NCBI GenBank assembly: GCA_033764055.1
Contig: JANRJI010000110.1
Span: 1-64,000, forward strand
Direction: 5' to 3'
Length of the DNA: 64,000 nt
Source of the DNA: Ga0077555 sp033764055
Lineage (GTDB): Bacteria > Pseudomonadota > Alphaproteobacteria > Rhizobiales > Hyphomicrobiaceae
Shown here: piece after piece, positions 43,795 to 52,432 of the stretch
Layout: each line of letters opens with the position of its first letter
Numbering within the stretch: position 1 is the first letter of the stretch
Program-made: the position numbers and the translations under genes
The notes under the pieces: model-generated
Seen by the model: the letters and a program-made list of their open reading frames with translations, nothing else
What the model was told of the DNA's origin: nothing
The model's database searches: none

Positions 43795-45351
43795 CTAGCC
43801 GGCCTTCATCTGGATTGCCACGAAGCGCGTTCCGTCGCCTTGCTTGATGCGGAGCAGCACGGCCTTGCGATTGGCCTCTTGCGCCTTCTTCACGCCAGCC
43901 GCCACGTCGTCCGCCGTCCGCACAGGCTGGCCCTGCACCTCGAGGATGATGTCGCCCGACTTGAGGCCCTTGAGCGCCGCATCGGACTGCCCGTCGACCT
44001 CCTTGATGACGACGCCACCGCTGCCGTCCTTGACATTGCGTCCGGCCGCCTCTGTGGAAAGGGTGAGGCCGAGCTGGGTGAGCTCCGTCGTTCCCTGCTC
44101 CTTGGCGGGCGGCGCCGCCGCAACCTGCGGATCCGACGGGAACGTGCCAAGCTTGACCGAGACAGTCTCGGTCTTGCCGTAGCGGCTGATCTCGAGCGAA
44201 ACGGTGGTGGCGGGGGCGAACTCCGCGATCTTGCGGGCGAGGTCGCGGCTGTTCTCGATCTTCGACCCGTTGACCGCCATGACGACGTCGCCGGCCTTCA
44301 GAGCCGTCGACGATGCCGGACCGCCCGCGGTGATCTCGTTGATCAGTGCGCCGCGCGGCTCCTTCAGCCCGAGGCTCGCGGCCTTGTCCTCGTCGACGCT
44401 CTCGATCTTCACGCCGAGCCAGCCGCGGCTGACCGTCTTGTTGACCTTGAGCTGCTCGACGACATCGCGCGCCGTTTTCGCCGGTATGGCGAAGGCGATG
44501 CCGACGTTCCCGCCGGACGGGCTATAGATGGCCGTGTTGACGCCGACCACCTCGCCGTCGAGGTTGAAGGTCGGGCCGCCCGAGTTGCCGCGGTTCACTG
44601 CGGCGTCGATCTGCATGAAGTCGTAAGGGCCCGAGCCGATGTCGCGGCTGAGCGCCGAGACAATGCCGGCCGTGACAGTCCCGCCGAGCCCGAAGGGATT
44701 GCCGACGGCCAGCACCCAATCGCCGACCCGAACCGGCTTGTCGGCGAACTTCACGAACGGCAGCGCACCCTTCGCGTTGGTGATCTTCAGGAGGGCCACG
44801 TCGGTTCGCGGGTCGGTGCCGATCAGGTCGGCGTCGAGCTTCTCCCGCTCGTCGAAGCTCACCTGGATCTTGCTGGCGCCGGTGACGACGTGGTTGTTGG
44901 TGACGACGTAGCCGTCTGCCGTGATCACGAACCCCGAGCCCTGCGCCATGGCGCGGCGCTGCGGCGACTGCGGCGGGGTGCCGAACTCCTTCGGCAGGTT
45001 CTTGAAGAACTCGTTCAGGGGATGGTCGTCCGGCAGGTCCGGGAACCCGTCACGGCCGTTGCGGCCTTTGCCCGCGACCTTCGCCCCGCCGCCGGCGGTG
45101 ACATGGATGCTGACGACCGAGGGTTTCACCCGCTCGACGATGTCGGCGAAGGTGAGAGGCGCGCGGCCGAACGGCGTCTGGATGCCGGCTGCCGTATCCG
45201 GGCGCTGGGCGAGTGCGGAGGGGGGCCCGGCGAGCACCAGCGCGCCCAGGCCAGCAGCGGCAAGCAGGGCGGCAGGCACGAGGCGGCTCGCGCTCTGCCG
45301 ACGCACCGCGCCCGGCGCCGAACGGGGGGTGCTCGAAGGGATCGTCGTCAT
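43795..45351 (-). CDS. degP: Do-family periplasmic serine protease (DegP/HtrA)
   Basis: 518 residues. A signal peptide (LVPAALLAAAGLGALVLAG, cleavage after ALA near 48) precedes a trypsin-like domain with His in VVTNNHVVTG, Asp in DPRTDVALLKI and Ser in NRGNSGGPTFN. Two PDZ domains follow (RGWLGVKIESV and GVVIKEVDGQSDAALKGL). It degrades or refolds damaged envelope proteins. It ends 116 bp before the response regulator and is likely in the same stress block. Confidence 0.96.
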   Translation of the reverse strand: MTTIPSSTPRSAPGAVRRQSASRLVPAALLAAAGLGALVLAGPPSALAQRPDTAAGIQTPFGRAPLTFADIVERVKPSVVSIHVTAGGGAKVAGKGRNGRDGFPDLPDDHPLNEFFKNLPKEFGTPPQSPQRRAMAQGSGFVITADGYVVTNNHVVTGASKIQVSFDEREKLDADLIGTDPRTDVALLKITNAKGALPFVKFADKPVRVGDWVLAVGNPFGLGGTVTAGIVSALSRDIGSGPYDFMQIDAAVNRGNSGGPTFNLDGEVVGVNTAIYSPSGGNVGIAFAIPAKTARDVVEQLKVNKTVSRGWLGVKIESVDEDKAASLGLKEPRGALINEITAGGPASSTALKAGDVVMAVNGSKIENSRDLARKIAEFAPATTVSLEISRYGKTETVSVKLGTFPSDPQVAAAPPAKEQGTTELTQLGLTLSTEAAGRNVKDGSGGVVIKEVDGQSDAALKGLKSGDIILEVQGQPVRTADDVAAGVKKAQEANRKAVLLRIKQGDGTRFVAIQMKAG

Positions 45352-45501
45352 TGATGGTAACCTCTCGCGTTCGTTCGGCTCATTCGCGCCGCACACGATG
45401 TGATATAGATGCGATAGCCTTACGGCGGCCTTGCGGGCCGATTAATCTTTGGTAATTCCGACGAGGCAGTCTCTCCCGAGCCGAAACCGAGGGTGGGGTC
45501 G

Positions 45502-46746
45502 ATGATGAAGGCGCCAGCCGGCGTGCCTGCTGCAGGGGCTATCGGACGCACGGTATCAGCCTTGCGCCGCCGCTGGGCGCTGGCTTTGGCGGCGCTGGCC
45601 GCATGGCCGTCGCCGCTGCTCGCAGGGCCGGGAGTGCTGGCCCCGCCAAGCGCCGCGCCGGTGCTGGTGACACCCATCGCGGTCTTCGGCACCGACGACC
45701 GCGTGGCCCCGCCGGCCCGGTATGGCCATGTCGCCGAGCATATCGGGCTCTTCTTCTCCAATCCGGCACGCACCGTGTGCACCGCGTTCTGCGTCGCCCC
45801 CAACATCGTCGCCACGGCGGCCCATTGCCTCGCCCAGCCGGGCGGCAAGCCGGCGCGCATCGCCGACTTCATGTTCGCACGCGGCTACGATCGCGTCCGG
45901 GAGTTCGCTCGCGTCGAAGGGCACGCTGCCAATGCCGCGAACCAGAGCGTGATGAGCGGAGACTTCCAGCATCGCGTCAAGCCGCCGATCGATGCGGCCA
46001 ACGACTGGGCTCTCGTGCGCCTCAGCCGCAACGCCTGTCCCGGCAACGGTCTCGCAATCCTGCCGATGCCGGCCGATCAGATCATGAATGCGGCCAAGGC
46101 GGGGAAGGTGTTTCAGCTCTCCTACCACCGGGACTGGACCCAATGGCGGCTCGCCTACTCCACGCCGTGCCACGTGGGGCGCGATTTCCAGGCTGCAGGG
46201 TGGTCCTCGATCGCCCCAGATTTCCTGTCCGCCGACCAGATGATTCTTCACCATTGCGACACGGGCGGCGCCTCCTCGGGCTCGCCCATGCTGGTGGAGA
46301 CCAAGGCCGGGGTCGCCGTCGTTGGAATCAATGTCGGCACCTACGTCCAGTCGAAGATCCTGAGTGATCGCGGCCAGGTCACGTTGCGCGAGCGTGCCGA
46401 GACCGTTGCCAACACCGCCGTCAACGCCGCCGTGTTCGCCGAGCATGTCGATCGTCTGAGGTCGGCCACCATCCTCGGCTCGAGCCAGCAGATCCGCTCC
46501 CTGCAGGAGCGGCTCGCAGCCCGCAGCCTCTACAACCACCGCATCGACGGCAGCTACGGGCCGGGTCTCAGGGCGGCCATCGAGGGCTTCGAGCGCGAGA
46601 ACCGCCTTCCGGTGACGGGGCTGGCTACGGCCGACCTGCTGAAACGCCTCGACGGACAGGCGCCGGGCGGGCTCGGTCGGGTTGCGCCGTCGAGTGCACC
46701 TCATTCGGGGACATCCCCGGCCGCAGCGCCGGCGCCACGTCACTGA
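45502..46746 (+). CDS. Secreted trypsin-like serine protease with peptidoglycan-binding domain
   Basis: 414 residues. A signal sequence (about 22-42, WALALAALAAWPSPLLAGPG) is followed by an S1-type domain: His in VATAAHCLAQ, Asp in AANDWALVRLS and Ser in CDTGGASSGSPML. The C-terminal region (about 315-385) is a peptidoglycan-binding-1 domain (IRSLQERLAARSLYNHRIDGSYG) and the tail is Ala/Pro-rich. It may act at the cell wall. Alternative start GTG 45493 adds three residues. It is divergent from degP. Confidence 0.88.
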   Translation: MMKAPAGVPAAGAIGRTVSALRRRWALALAALAAWPSPLLAGPGVLAPPSAAPVLVTPIAVFGTDDRVAPPARYGHVAEHIGLFFSNPARTVCTAFCVAPNIVATAAHCLAQPGGKPARIADFMFARGYDRVREFARVEGHAANAANQSVMSGDFQHRVKPPIDAANDWALVRLSRNACPGNGLAILPMPADQIMNAAKAGKVFQLSYHRDWTQWRLAYSTPCHVGRDFQAAGWSSIAPDFLSADQMILHHCDTGGASSGSPMLVETKAGVAVVGINVGTYVQSKILSDRGQVTLRERAETVANTAVNAAVFAEHVDRLRSATILGSSQQIRSLQERLAARSLYNHRIDGSYGPGLRAAIEGFERENRLPVTGLATADLLKRLDGQAPGGLGRVAPSSAPHSGTSPAAAPAPRH

Positions 46747-46798
46747 CCGGTCGGCCATCCGGGCGGCCGCCGGCGAGGCAACATCAAGCAGACTGGAG

Positions 46799-48094
46799 AT
46801 GCGCGTGTCCCCTACGAGCGCCGACATCCGCCGTGCCGTCCTCGCGCAGGAGCGTGAGGTTCGCACCATCTTCGACGAGCTGCGCGCCGGCAGCCTCGAC
46901 AAGGCCGGGCCGGGCGTCACGCGCGACACGTTCGGCGCCGGCGAGCAGCACGGCTACCGCGTGATAGGCACCCACGCCGCCGCCATGGGGCTCGAGCAGC
47001 GCTACGACCATGCCGCCAATCTGTTCATGACGCTGCCTGGCCGGGATCGCGGCGCACCACGCCTCATGACCGGCTCGCATCTCGATTCGGTCGCGAACGG
47101 CGGCAATTTCGATGGTGCGGCGGGCGTCGTGGCCGGCCTCGTGGCGATGCGATGCCTGCAGACCCTCGGCGTGACGCCTGCCATGGACGTCACGACGATG
47201 GCCATTCGGGCCGAGGAGAGCGTCTGGTTCGAGGTCTCCTACATCGGCTCGCGCGCGGCCTTCGGCGTCCTCCCCGACGGGGCCCTCGAGGCGAGACGGA
47301 CGGACACCCGCCGCACCCTCGCCGAGCATATGGCCGAGTGCGGCGCCAATATCGAAGCTGTTCGCCGCCGTGAGCCTTCGCTACGGGCGCAAGACATACG
47401 CGCCTGGGTCGAGATCCACATCGAGCAGGCGCCGCAGCTCATCGAGGCCGGCTTGCCCGTCGCCATCGGCACCGGCGTGCCGGGCAATTTCCGCTATCCC
47501 TAGATCGCCATTCATGGCGCCTGGGCTCACGTTGGCCTGCCGCGCCGCTTCCGCCACGACGCTGTGCTGGCTGCAAGCGACTTTGCGCTCGGTCTCGACG
47601 AGATCTGGAAGGCTGCCGACGCGGCCGGGCGTCCGATGGCCTTCACCATTGGACGCTTTTTCACCGACCCGGCCGAACACGCCCTGACCAAGGTCGCCGG
47701 ACTGCTGACGCTAAGCCTCGACGTCCGGGCTTACGACAAGGTCCATCTCGCGGACCTCGAGCAGCAGGTGCTGGCGCTCGCGCGCCGGATCGAGCAGCAC
47801 CGTGGCGTCCGCATCGACCTCGGCAAGCGAGCGACGGCGGATGTGGCGCCGTCGAATCCCGACCTTTTTGCCGAGCTGACCGCGACTGCCGGGGCGCTCG
47901 CCGTACCAACCATGCCGCTGGCCAGTCCCGCCTCGCACGACACGGCTACGTTCACCGTCGCCGGGGTGCCATCGTGCATGCTGTTCGTGCGCAACGCCAA
48001 CGGCAGCCACAATCCTCACGAGGCGATGGAGATCGCGGACTTCCTCGACGCTGCGACAGTGCTGGCGGGGTGGATGGCGCGGACAGCCGGCTGA
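46799..48094 (+). pseudogene. M20-family N-carbamoyl-L-amino acid hydrolase, interrupted by one amber stop
   Basis: The reading frame encodes a Zn-dependent amidase/carbamoylase: RLMTGSHLDSVANGGNFDGAAGV (residues split by the two metal ligands His and Asp), RAEESVWFEVSYIGSR, VEIHIEQAPQLIEAG, then GNFRYP and a TAG at 47501-47503. The same frame continues without shift through IHGAWAHVGLPRRFRHDA to PASHDTATFTVAGVP and the final ligand region SHNPHEAMEIADF. Full length would be about 431 residues. The N-terminal piece alone lacks the dimerisation domain and last ligand, so it should be inactive. A sequencing error is the main alternative. Confidence 0.85.
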
Positions 48095-48130
48095 CCGATG
48101 CGGCGGCGGGCCCGTTCGCGACCCTGCCGG

Positions 48131-48871
48131 CTATTTGATCAGCGCTGCAATCCCGGTGAGAAAGAGCAGGCCGAGCGTCGCCCGGCGGTAGCTCTGCTTC
48201 GGCAGGAGCTGAAACATCCGACTGCCGATTGTGATGCCGAGCATGTAGGGCAGCCCGAGGGCGGCACCGACCGCAATCAGTCTCACGCCGAGGACACCGT
48301 TGGCCGCCAGCGACAGCAGCGTGCCGATCACGAGGCCACAGACTGTCGAGATGATGTTGGCGCGCTGCATCTCTGCCCCCACCGGCGCCGCGATGAAATA
48401 GGCGACAGATACCGGCCCGCCCTGGCCGGTCGCTCCGTTGACGAGGCCACTGAGCGTCCCGAACAGCGCGCCGACCGCGGGCGTCCGAGCTCCCCGGTAG
48501 GCCCATCCCGTGGCGAGAATACAGGCAGCGATCAGGGTGGTCATGCCGACGAGTCGGCGCACGATGCCGGCGTCCCCGCCGACGAGGAGGAATGCACCCA
48601 ACGGCGCTGCCGCGATGGATGCAACGAGGAACGGGCCGCATTCCTGCCACCTGGCGATGCGCACCGCCCGCAGCACCATCGACGCCTGCCCGAAGAAGGC
48701 GGCGATCATGGTCAGGGCGACCGCATGCACCGGGGCGGCGAAAAAGCTCAGCAGCGGCACCATCATCAGCGCGCCGCCGAAGCCGGAGTAGCCGTGCACG
48801 CTTCCGGCGAGGAGCGCAATGACGGCCGCCATGAGGGCGCTGAGGCTCAACGGGTCGAAAGGCAAGCTCAT
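48131..48871 (-). CDS. TauE/SafE-family (sulfite exporter-like) membrane permease
   Basis: 246 residues, about eight helices in two halves. The family repeats are visible: GSVHGYSGFGGALMMVPLL in the first half and LSGLVNGATGQGGPVSVAYF in the second, each with the GxxxGxGG-type turn. Members export organosulfur anions or sulfite or take up anions; substrate here unknown. The ATG at 48871 is the natural start of the first helix. Confidence 0.88.
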   Translation of the reverse strand: MSLPFDPLSLSALMAAVIALLAGSVHGYSGFGGALMMVPLLSFFAAPVHAVALTMIAAFFGQASMVLRAVRIARWQECGPFLVASIAAAPLGAFLLVGGDAGIVRRLVGMTTLIAACILATGWAYRGARTPAVGALFGTLSGLVNGATGQGGPVSVAYFIAAPVGAEMQRANIISTVCGLVIGTLLSLAANGVLGVRLIAVGAALGLPYMLGITIGSRMFQLLPKQSYRRATLGLLFLTGIAALIK

Positions 48872-49022
48872 GAACCGACCGCTTGTCGCAACGACACCCG
48901 ACGGGTGTCGCGGTGCGCGGTTTCGGCTTGGACCGGACCAGCGCTTCTGGCGCGAGCCACCACTCTCGCACGACCGACGAGTCCTGGACAACGGCGGGGG
49001 ATGCCCCCGGGGCCGGCACAAC

Positions 49023-49060
49023 AAAAAAACCGAGGCGAGGAGGGTGGCATCCTCGCCTCG
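49023..49060 (-). terminator. Intrinsic terminator of the glnK-amtB operon
   Basis: A perfect 11-bp stem (CGAGGCGAGGA with TCCTCGCCTCG) around an 8-base loop is followed on the minus strand by G and seven T. It lies about 70 bases after the amtB stop. This is the clearest intrinsic terminator in the window. Confidence 0.9.
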
Positions 49061-49131
49061 AGTCCGGTCCAGGGGACCACCGATCCGGGCTGCGCGAATG
49101 GGAACGCAACCCGGGCCGGATCTGTGTGGGT

Positions 49132-50601
49132 TCAGGTGTTGTAGGCCCGCTCGCCGTGCTCGGTGATGTCGAGGCCCTCGCGCTCGCGCTGCTCCTCCGG
49201 GCGCAGGCCGACGATCGCGTCGACCAGCTTGAACAGGATCGCCGAGCCGATGCCCGACAGCAGCAGCGTCACGGCCACTGCCTTCGACTGCGTCACCAGC
49301 TGTGCGATCATGTCGTAGTCGCCGGCCACCGCCTCGCCGGGCTTCTTCACGTAGTCGAGGATGCCGGCGCCACCCAGCGACGGGGCCGCCACGATCGCCG
49401 TGCCAATGGCGCCGATGATGCCGCCGATGCCGTGCACGCCGAACACGTCGAGACTGTCGTCGTAGCCGAGCGCGTTCTTGATCGAGGTGCAGGCGATGAA
49501 GCAGACGACGCCCGCGACGAGGCCCAGCACGATGGATCCCATCGGCCCTGCGAAGCCGGAGGCCGGCGTCACCGCGACGAGGCCGGCAATGGCACCGGAT
49601 ACGAGGCCGAGCAGCGACGGCTTGCCCTTCTCCATCCACTCCGCCAGCATCCACGCGAGCGCCGCTGCCGCGGTGGCGACGAAGGTATTGATCATCGCCA
49701 GGGCAGCCGTGCCGTTGGCCTCGAGGTTGGAGCCGGCATTGAAGCCGAACCAGCCGACCCACAGCAAAGATGCGCCGATCATGGTCATGGTCAGCGAATG
49801 CGGCGCCATCTGCTCGCGCTTGTAGCCGACGCGCTTGCCGACGATGATGGCGCCGACCAGGCCGGCGATGCCCGCATTGATGTGCACCACGGTGCCACCA
49901 GCGAAGTCGAGGGCACCCCAAGAGAACAGCATGCCGGCATCACCCTGGACGGCAGCCAGGGCCGCCTCAGCCGCTTTCTTGGCGTCACCCGAGGACTCGG
50001 CCACCTTCTTGGCGGCGTCGCCGAGTGCATCCGGACCGGCCCAGTACCAGACCATGTGCGCCATCGGGAAGTAGATCAGCGTCACCCAGAGCAGGATGAA
50101 CAGCATCAGCGCGCCGAAGCGCACACGCTCGGCAAAGGCGCCAACGATCAGCGCCGGTGTGATGCAGGCGAACGTCATCTGGAAGCAGATGTAAACGTAC
50201 TCCGGGATGACCACACCGTTCGAGAACGTGGCAGCGGTCGACTCGGCAGTGACCCCCTTCAGGAAGGCCTTGTCAAAGCCGCCGATGAACGCATTGAAAC
50301 CGCCGCCCGACGTGAAGGAGAGGCTGTAGCCGTAGACCACCCACACGATGGACACCATCGCGACGATAGCGAACACCTGCATCAGGACCGAGAGCATATT
50401 CTTGGTGCGCACGAGGCCGCCGTAGAACAGCGCGAGGCCAGGTAACGTCATCAGCAGGACGAGCACTGTCGCGATCATGACGAACGCGGTGTCACCCTTG
50501 TTCGGTACCGGACCGGCCGCCAGGGCGGGCAGACTGCTTGCGGCGGCTGCAATGATCGCAGCAGTAATCGGCGCGCCGACACGCCAGAGACTTCTCGTCA
50601 T
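49132..50601 (-). CDS. amtB: Ammonium transporter (AmtB)
   Basis: 489 residues with a signal peptide (APITAAIIAAAASSLPALAAG) and eleven helices. The twin-histidine pore is represented by MAHMVWYWAG and VFGVHGIGG, the phenylalanine gate by FQMTFACITPAL, and the signature by DFAGGTVVHINAGIAGL. A lysine/alanine-rich insert of about 30 residues (after GPDALGDAAKK) enlarges one periplasmic loop. The GlnK partner is encoded 42 bp upstream and would plug the transporter when ammonium is plentiful. Confidence 0.97.
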   Translation of the reverse strand: MTRSLWRVGAPITAAIIAAAASSLPALAAGPVPNKGDTAFVMIATVLVLLMTLPGLALFYGGLVRTKNMLSVLMQVFAIVAMVSIVWVVYGYSLSFTSGGGFNAFIGGFDKAFLKGVTAESTAATFSNGVVIPEYVYICFQMTFACITPALIVGAFAERVRFGALMLFILLWVTLIYFPMAHMVWYWAGPDALGDAAKKVAESSGDAKKAAEAALAAVQGDAGMLFSWGALDFAGGTVVHINAGIAGLVGAIIVGKRVGYKREQMAPHSLTMTMIGASLLWVGWFGFNAGSNLEANGTAALAMINTFVATAAAALAWMLAEWMEKGKPSLLGLVSGAIAGLVAVTPASGFAGPMGSIVLGLVAGVVCFIACTSIKNALGYDDSLDVFGVHGIGGIIGAIGTAIVAAPSLGGAGILDYVKKPGEAVAGDYDMIAQLVTQSKAVAVTLLLSGIGSAILFKLVDAIVGLRPEEQREREGLDITEHGERAYNT

Positions 50602-50643
50602 GATCGATCGTTCCCCAGTTTCAGTTCGGATGGGTTTCAGGAA

Positions 50644-50982
50644 TTAGAGCGCGCTGTCGTCGGTCTCGCCGGTGCGGATGCGAACCGTGTGCTCGATGGT
50701 CGACACGAAGATCTTGCCGTCGCCGATCTGGCCGGTCTTGGCGGCCCCTGCGATGGTCGCGACGGCCTGGTCGGCCTCGCTGTCGGCGACTACGACCTCG
50801 ATCTTGATCTTCGGCAGGAAGTTCACGGCGTACTCCGCGCCGCGATAGATCTCCGTGTGGCCTTTCTGTCGGCCGTAGCCCTTCACCTCGGTGACGGTCA
50901 TACCCTGCAGCCCGAGATCGGTAAGCGCGGCGCGTACCTCCTCGAGCTTGAACGGCTTGATGACTGCCGTGATCAGCTTCAT
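50644..50982 (-). CDS. glnK: PII-like regulator GlnK
   Basis: 112 residues, MKLITAVIKPFKLEEVRAAL at the start, T-loop KGYGRQKGHTEIYRGAEY with Tyr51, and GDGKIFVSTIEHTVRIRTGE near the end. It is clearly paralogous to GlnB at 5022. Coupling to amtB identifies it as GlnK, which binds AmtB through its T-loop. A putative sigma-54 promoter lies at 51062-51077. Confidence 0.97.
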   Translation of the reverse strand: MKLITAVIKPFKLEEVRAALTDLGLQGMTVTEVKGYGRQKGHTEIYRGAEYAVNFLPKIKIEVVVADSEADQAVATIAGAAKTGQIGDGKIFVSTIEHTVRIRTGETDDSAL

Positions 50983-51061
50983 GGCTTGACCCCTTGTCCG
51001 CACGTTGCCTTGGAATGGCCGCGCGCATGCCTCCCCCGCAGGTCGCGGGCGTATCGAGAGA

Positions 51062-51077
51062 GTCAAGTCCTGTGCCA
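51062..51077 (-). promoter_or_regulatory. Putative sigma-54 promoter of glnK-amtB
   Basis: The minus strand reads TGGCACAGGACTTGAC: a perfect TGGCAC at -24, five-base spacing and TTGA in place of TTGC at -12. Transcription would begin about 70 bases before the glnK ATG, as for glnB. The mismatch falls in the important GC of the -12 box, so it is weaker than the glnB site. Confidence 0.5.
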
Positions 51078-51190
51078 CTTGGGTGCGCTGATCGTAACGA
51101 ATTGAAACAGAATAAGAAATTTTTCAGGAGACTGGGGTTGCCATGGGTGAATGATGAAAATTCAGGCAGTCAATGTGATCTGCACTAAGA

Positions 51191-51211
51191 TGCCTGCCCA
51201 TTAGGCGGGCA
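51191..51211 (-). terminator. Hairpin downstream of tonB
   Basis: TGCCTGCC and GGCGGGCA pair over 8 bp with one G-T wobble around loop CATTA, 31 bases after the tonB stop. On the minus strand ATCTTAGT follows, a poor U tract. It may terminate tonB transcription before the glnK promoter region. Confidence 0.45.
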
Positions 51212-51241
51212 TTCCGCTTCGGCATCCTGCGGAGGCTCCGG

Positions 51242-52270
51242 TCAATTGAATTTGTAGGGCATGACGTAGGTGCGCTGTGCGGCCGTCATGCCCGGAGGCG
51301 GGGCCGGCAGACTGGCCCGACGAACGGCGGCCAAGGCGATGGCGTCGAGCGCGGTGTGCCCACTCGTGGCGGCAATCTCGACACGCTCGAGGCCGCCTCC
51401 CTCGGCAACCACGAACGAGATTTTGACCGTGCCTCTGGCCCGGCCATGCTGTCCGGTGGGGCGGCTGCGGGCCAAAGCCTTGACGACGCTCTGGGCGAAA
51501 GCGCGCATGGCGCCAGCGCTCGCCGCGGCCGCCGCCGAGCTGGGGCGAGTCGCGCCCGTCGTCGATCGTGACGGAGCGCCACCGGCGTCCGTGGCGACGG
51601 AGCCAGGGCTCGCCTCGCTGACGGGGGGCCGCTTCGGCTGCTCCTGTCGCTTGTCCGGGTCCGCGGTGCTCTCGGGCTCTGGCGTAGGCTCGGTGGCGAG
51701 CTTGGCGGATGGCACGCTGTCGGACGGGCGGTCGACGGGCCGAGGCGGCTCGGGGACGCGCTCGGGCAATGTCGCTGTGTCCCGATCGCGCGGCAATTCA
51801 TCAGGGGTGAGGGTGGCGACATGAGGGGGCGGAGGGGGCGGCTGGTCGGCTGCCTGCTCGGAGATGCTGCCTGTCGTCAGGTCCGCATCGGCCGGTTTCA
51901 CCTCGGGTGACGCTGCGGAGGCCACGGGACCACCCTCTGCCTGATCGATGGCGCCGTGGCTCGCCGCGGCGGGGTCCGGTGTCTGAACTCGGCTTTCCAG
52001 CGCCGAGGCCGATACGATGGCGACCTCGACGCTGATCGCCTCGAGATCGCGCCCCCACGCACCGAACGGTTCCTCCGGGCCGGCGAGCAGAGCGAGTGCG
52101 ATCCCCCCATGCAGCGCCAAGGCGAGTGCCAGGCACGCAAACCGCCCTTGCTGCAGGCGCTGCGGCCCGAGTGCTTCGCGGTCGATGGCGTCCGGTCCAC
52201 GCAGCACGACCGTCCCGCCCGGCGAGGCCGGCGGCTGAGTCTCGTCCGCTACTCCGACGTCCTGCACCAT
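51242..52270 (-). CDS. tonB: Energy transducer TonB
   Basis: 342 residues. One N-terminal helix (about 45-62; CLALALALHGGIALALLAG) anchors it; a long Pro/Glu/Ser-rich span (about 130-240, with PPPPPPHVATL) crosses the periplasm; and the C-terminal TonB domain carries GTVKISFVVAEGGGLERVEIA, a LDAIALAAVRRASLPAPPPG stretch and YVMPYKFN. It transmits proton motive force to outer-membrane receptors, presumably the ZnuD-like receptor divergent from it. No exbB or exbD lies here. Confidence 0.9.
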   Translation of the reverse strand: MVQDVGVADETQPPASPGGTVVLRGPDAIDREALGPQRLQQGRFACLALALALHGGIALALLAGPEEPFGAWGRDLEAISVEVAIVSASALESRVQTPDPAAASHGAIDQAEGGPVASAASPEVKPADADLTTGSISEQAADQPPPPPPHVATLTPDELPRDRDTATLPERVPEPPRPVDRPSDSVPSAKLATEPTPEPESTADPDKRQEQPKRPPVSEASPGSVATDAGGAPSRSTTGATRPSSAAAAASAGAMRAFAQSVVKALARSRPTGQHGRARGTVKISFVVAEGGGLERVEIAATSGHTALDAIALAAVRRASLPAPPPGMTAAQRTYVMPYKFN

Positions 52271-52299
52271 CAGGGTGGGCCCGGTTGCCCAGGGCGAAA

Positions 52300-52314
52300 T
52301 GTTATAGTGTTGCA
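52300..52314. promoter_or_regulatory. Zur-like half-palindrome near tonB
   Basis: TGTTATA-G-TGTTGCA: the left half is a perfect Zur half-site (consensus TGTTATA-N-TATAACA), the right half matches 4 of 7. It lies 30 bp before the tonB ATG. Confidence 0.45.
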
Positions 52315-52390
52315 CTAGAACCACAAGCTGCTGTGATTGTCGAGAGGGCTGCTTTCCCGCGCTTGATTTTAAATCGATCCGATGTCGAAT

Positions 52391-52405
52391 CGATACAATA
52401 TAACA
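52391..52405. promoter_or_regulatory. Zur-like half-palindrome near the ZnuD-like gene
   Basis: CGATACA-A-TATAACA: the right half is a perfect TATAACA, the left half matches 4 of 7. It lies 28 bp before the receptor ATG, the mirror position of the site near tonB. Zinc-dependent repression of both genes is inferred. Confidence 0.5.
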
Positions 52406-52432
52406 TAACCGATCAGGCCGTGGGGAACTTCC

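Noticed and set aside
47501..47503. Programmed amber readthrough or pyrrolysine in the carbamoylase
   Set aside because: The family does not use it, no pyl genes are visible and the site is not in the active centre; recent mutation or sequencing error is simpler.
51078..51240. NtrC binding sites upstream of glnK
   Set aside because: A GCAC half-site near 51182 and a GGTGC near 51082 exist, but no properly spaced palindrome.
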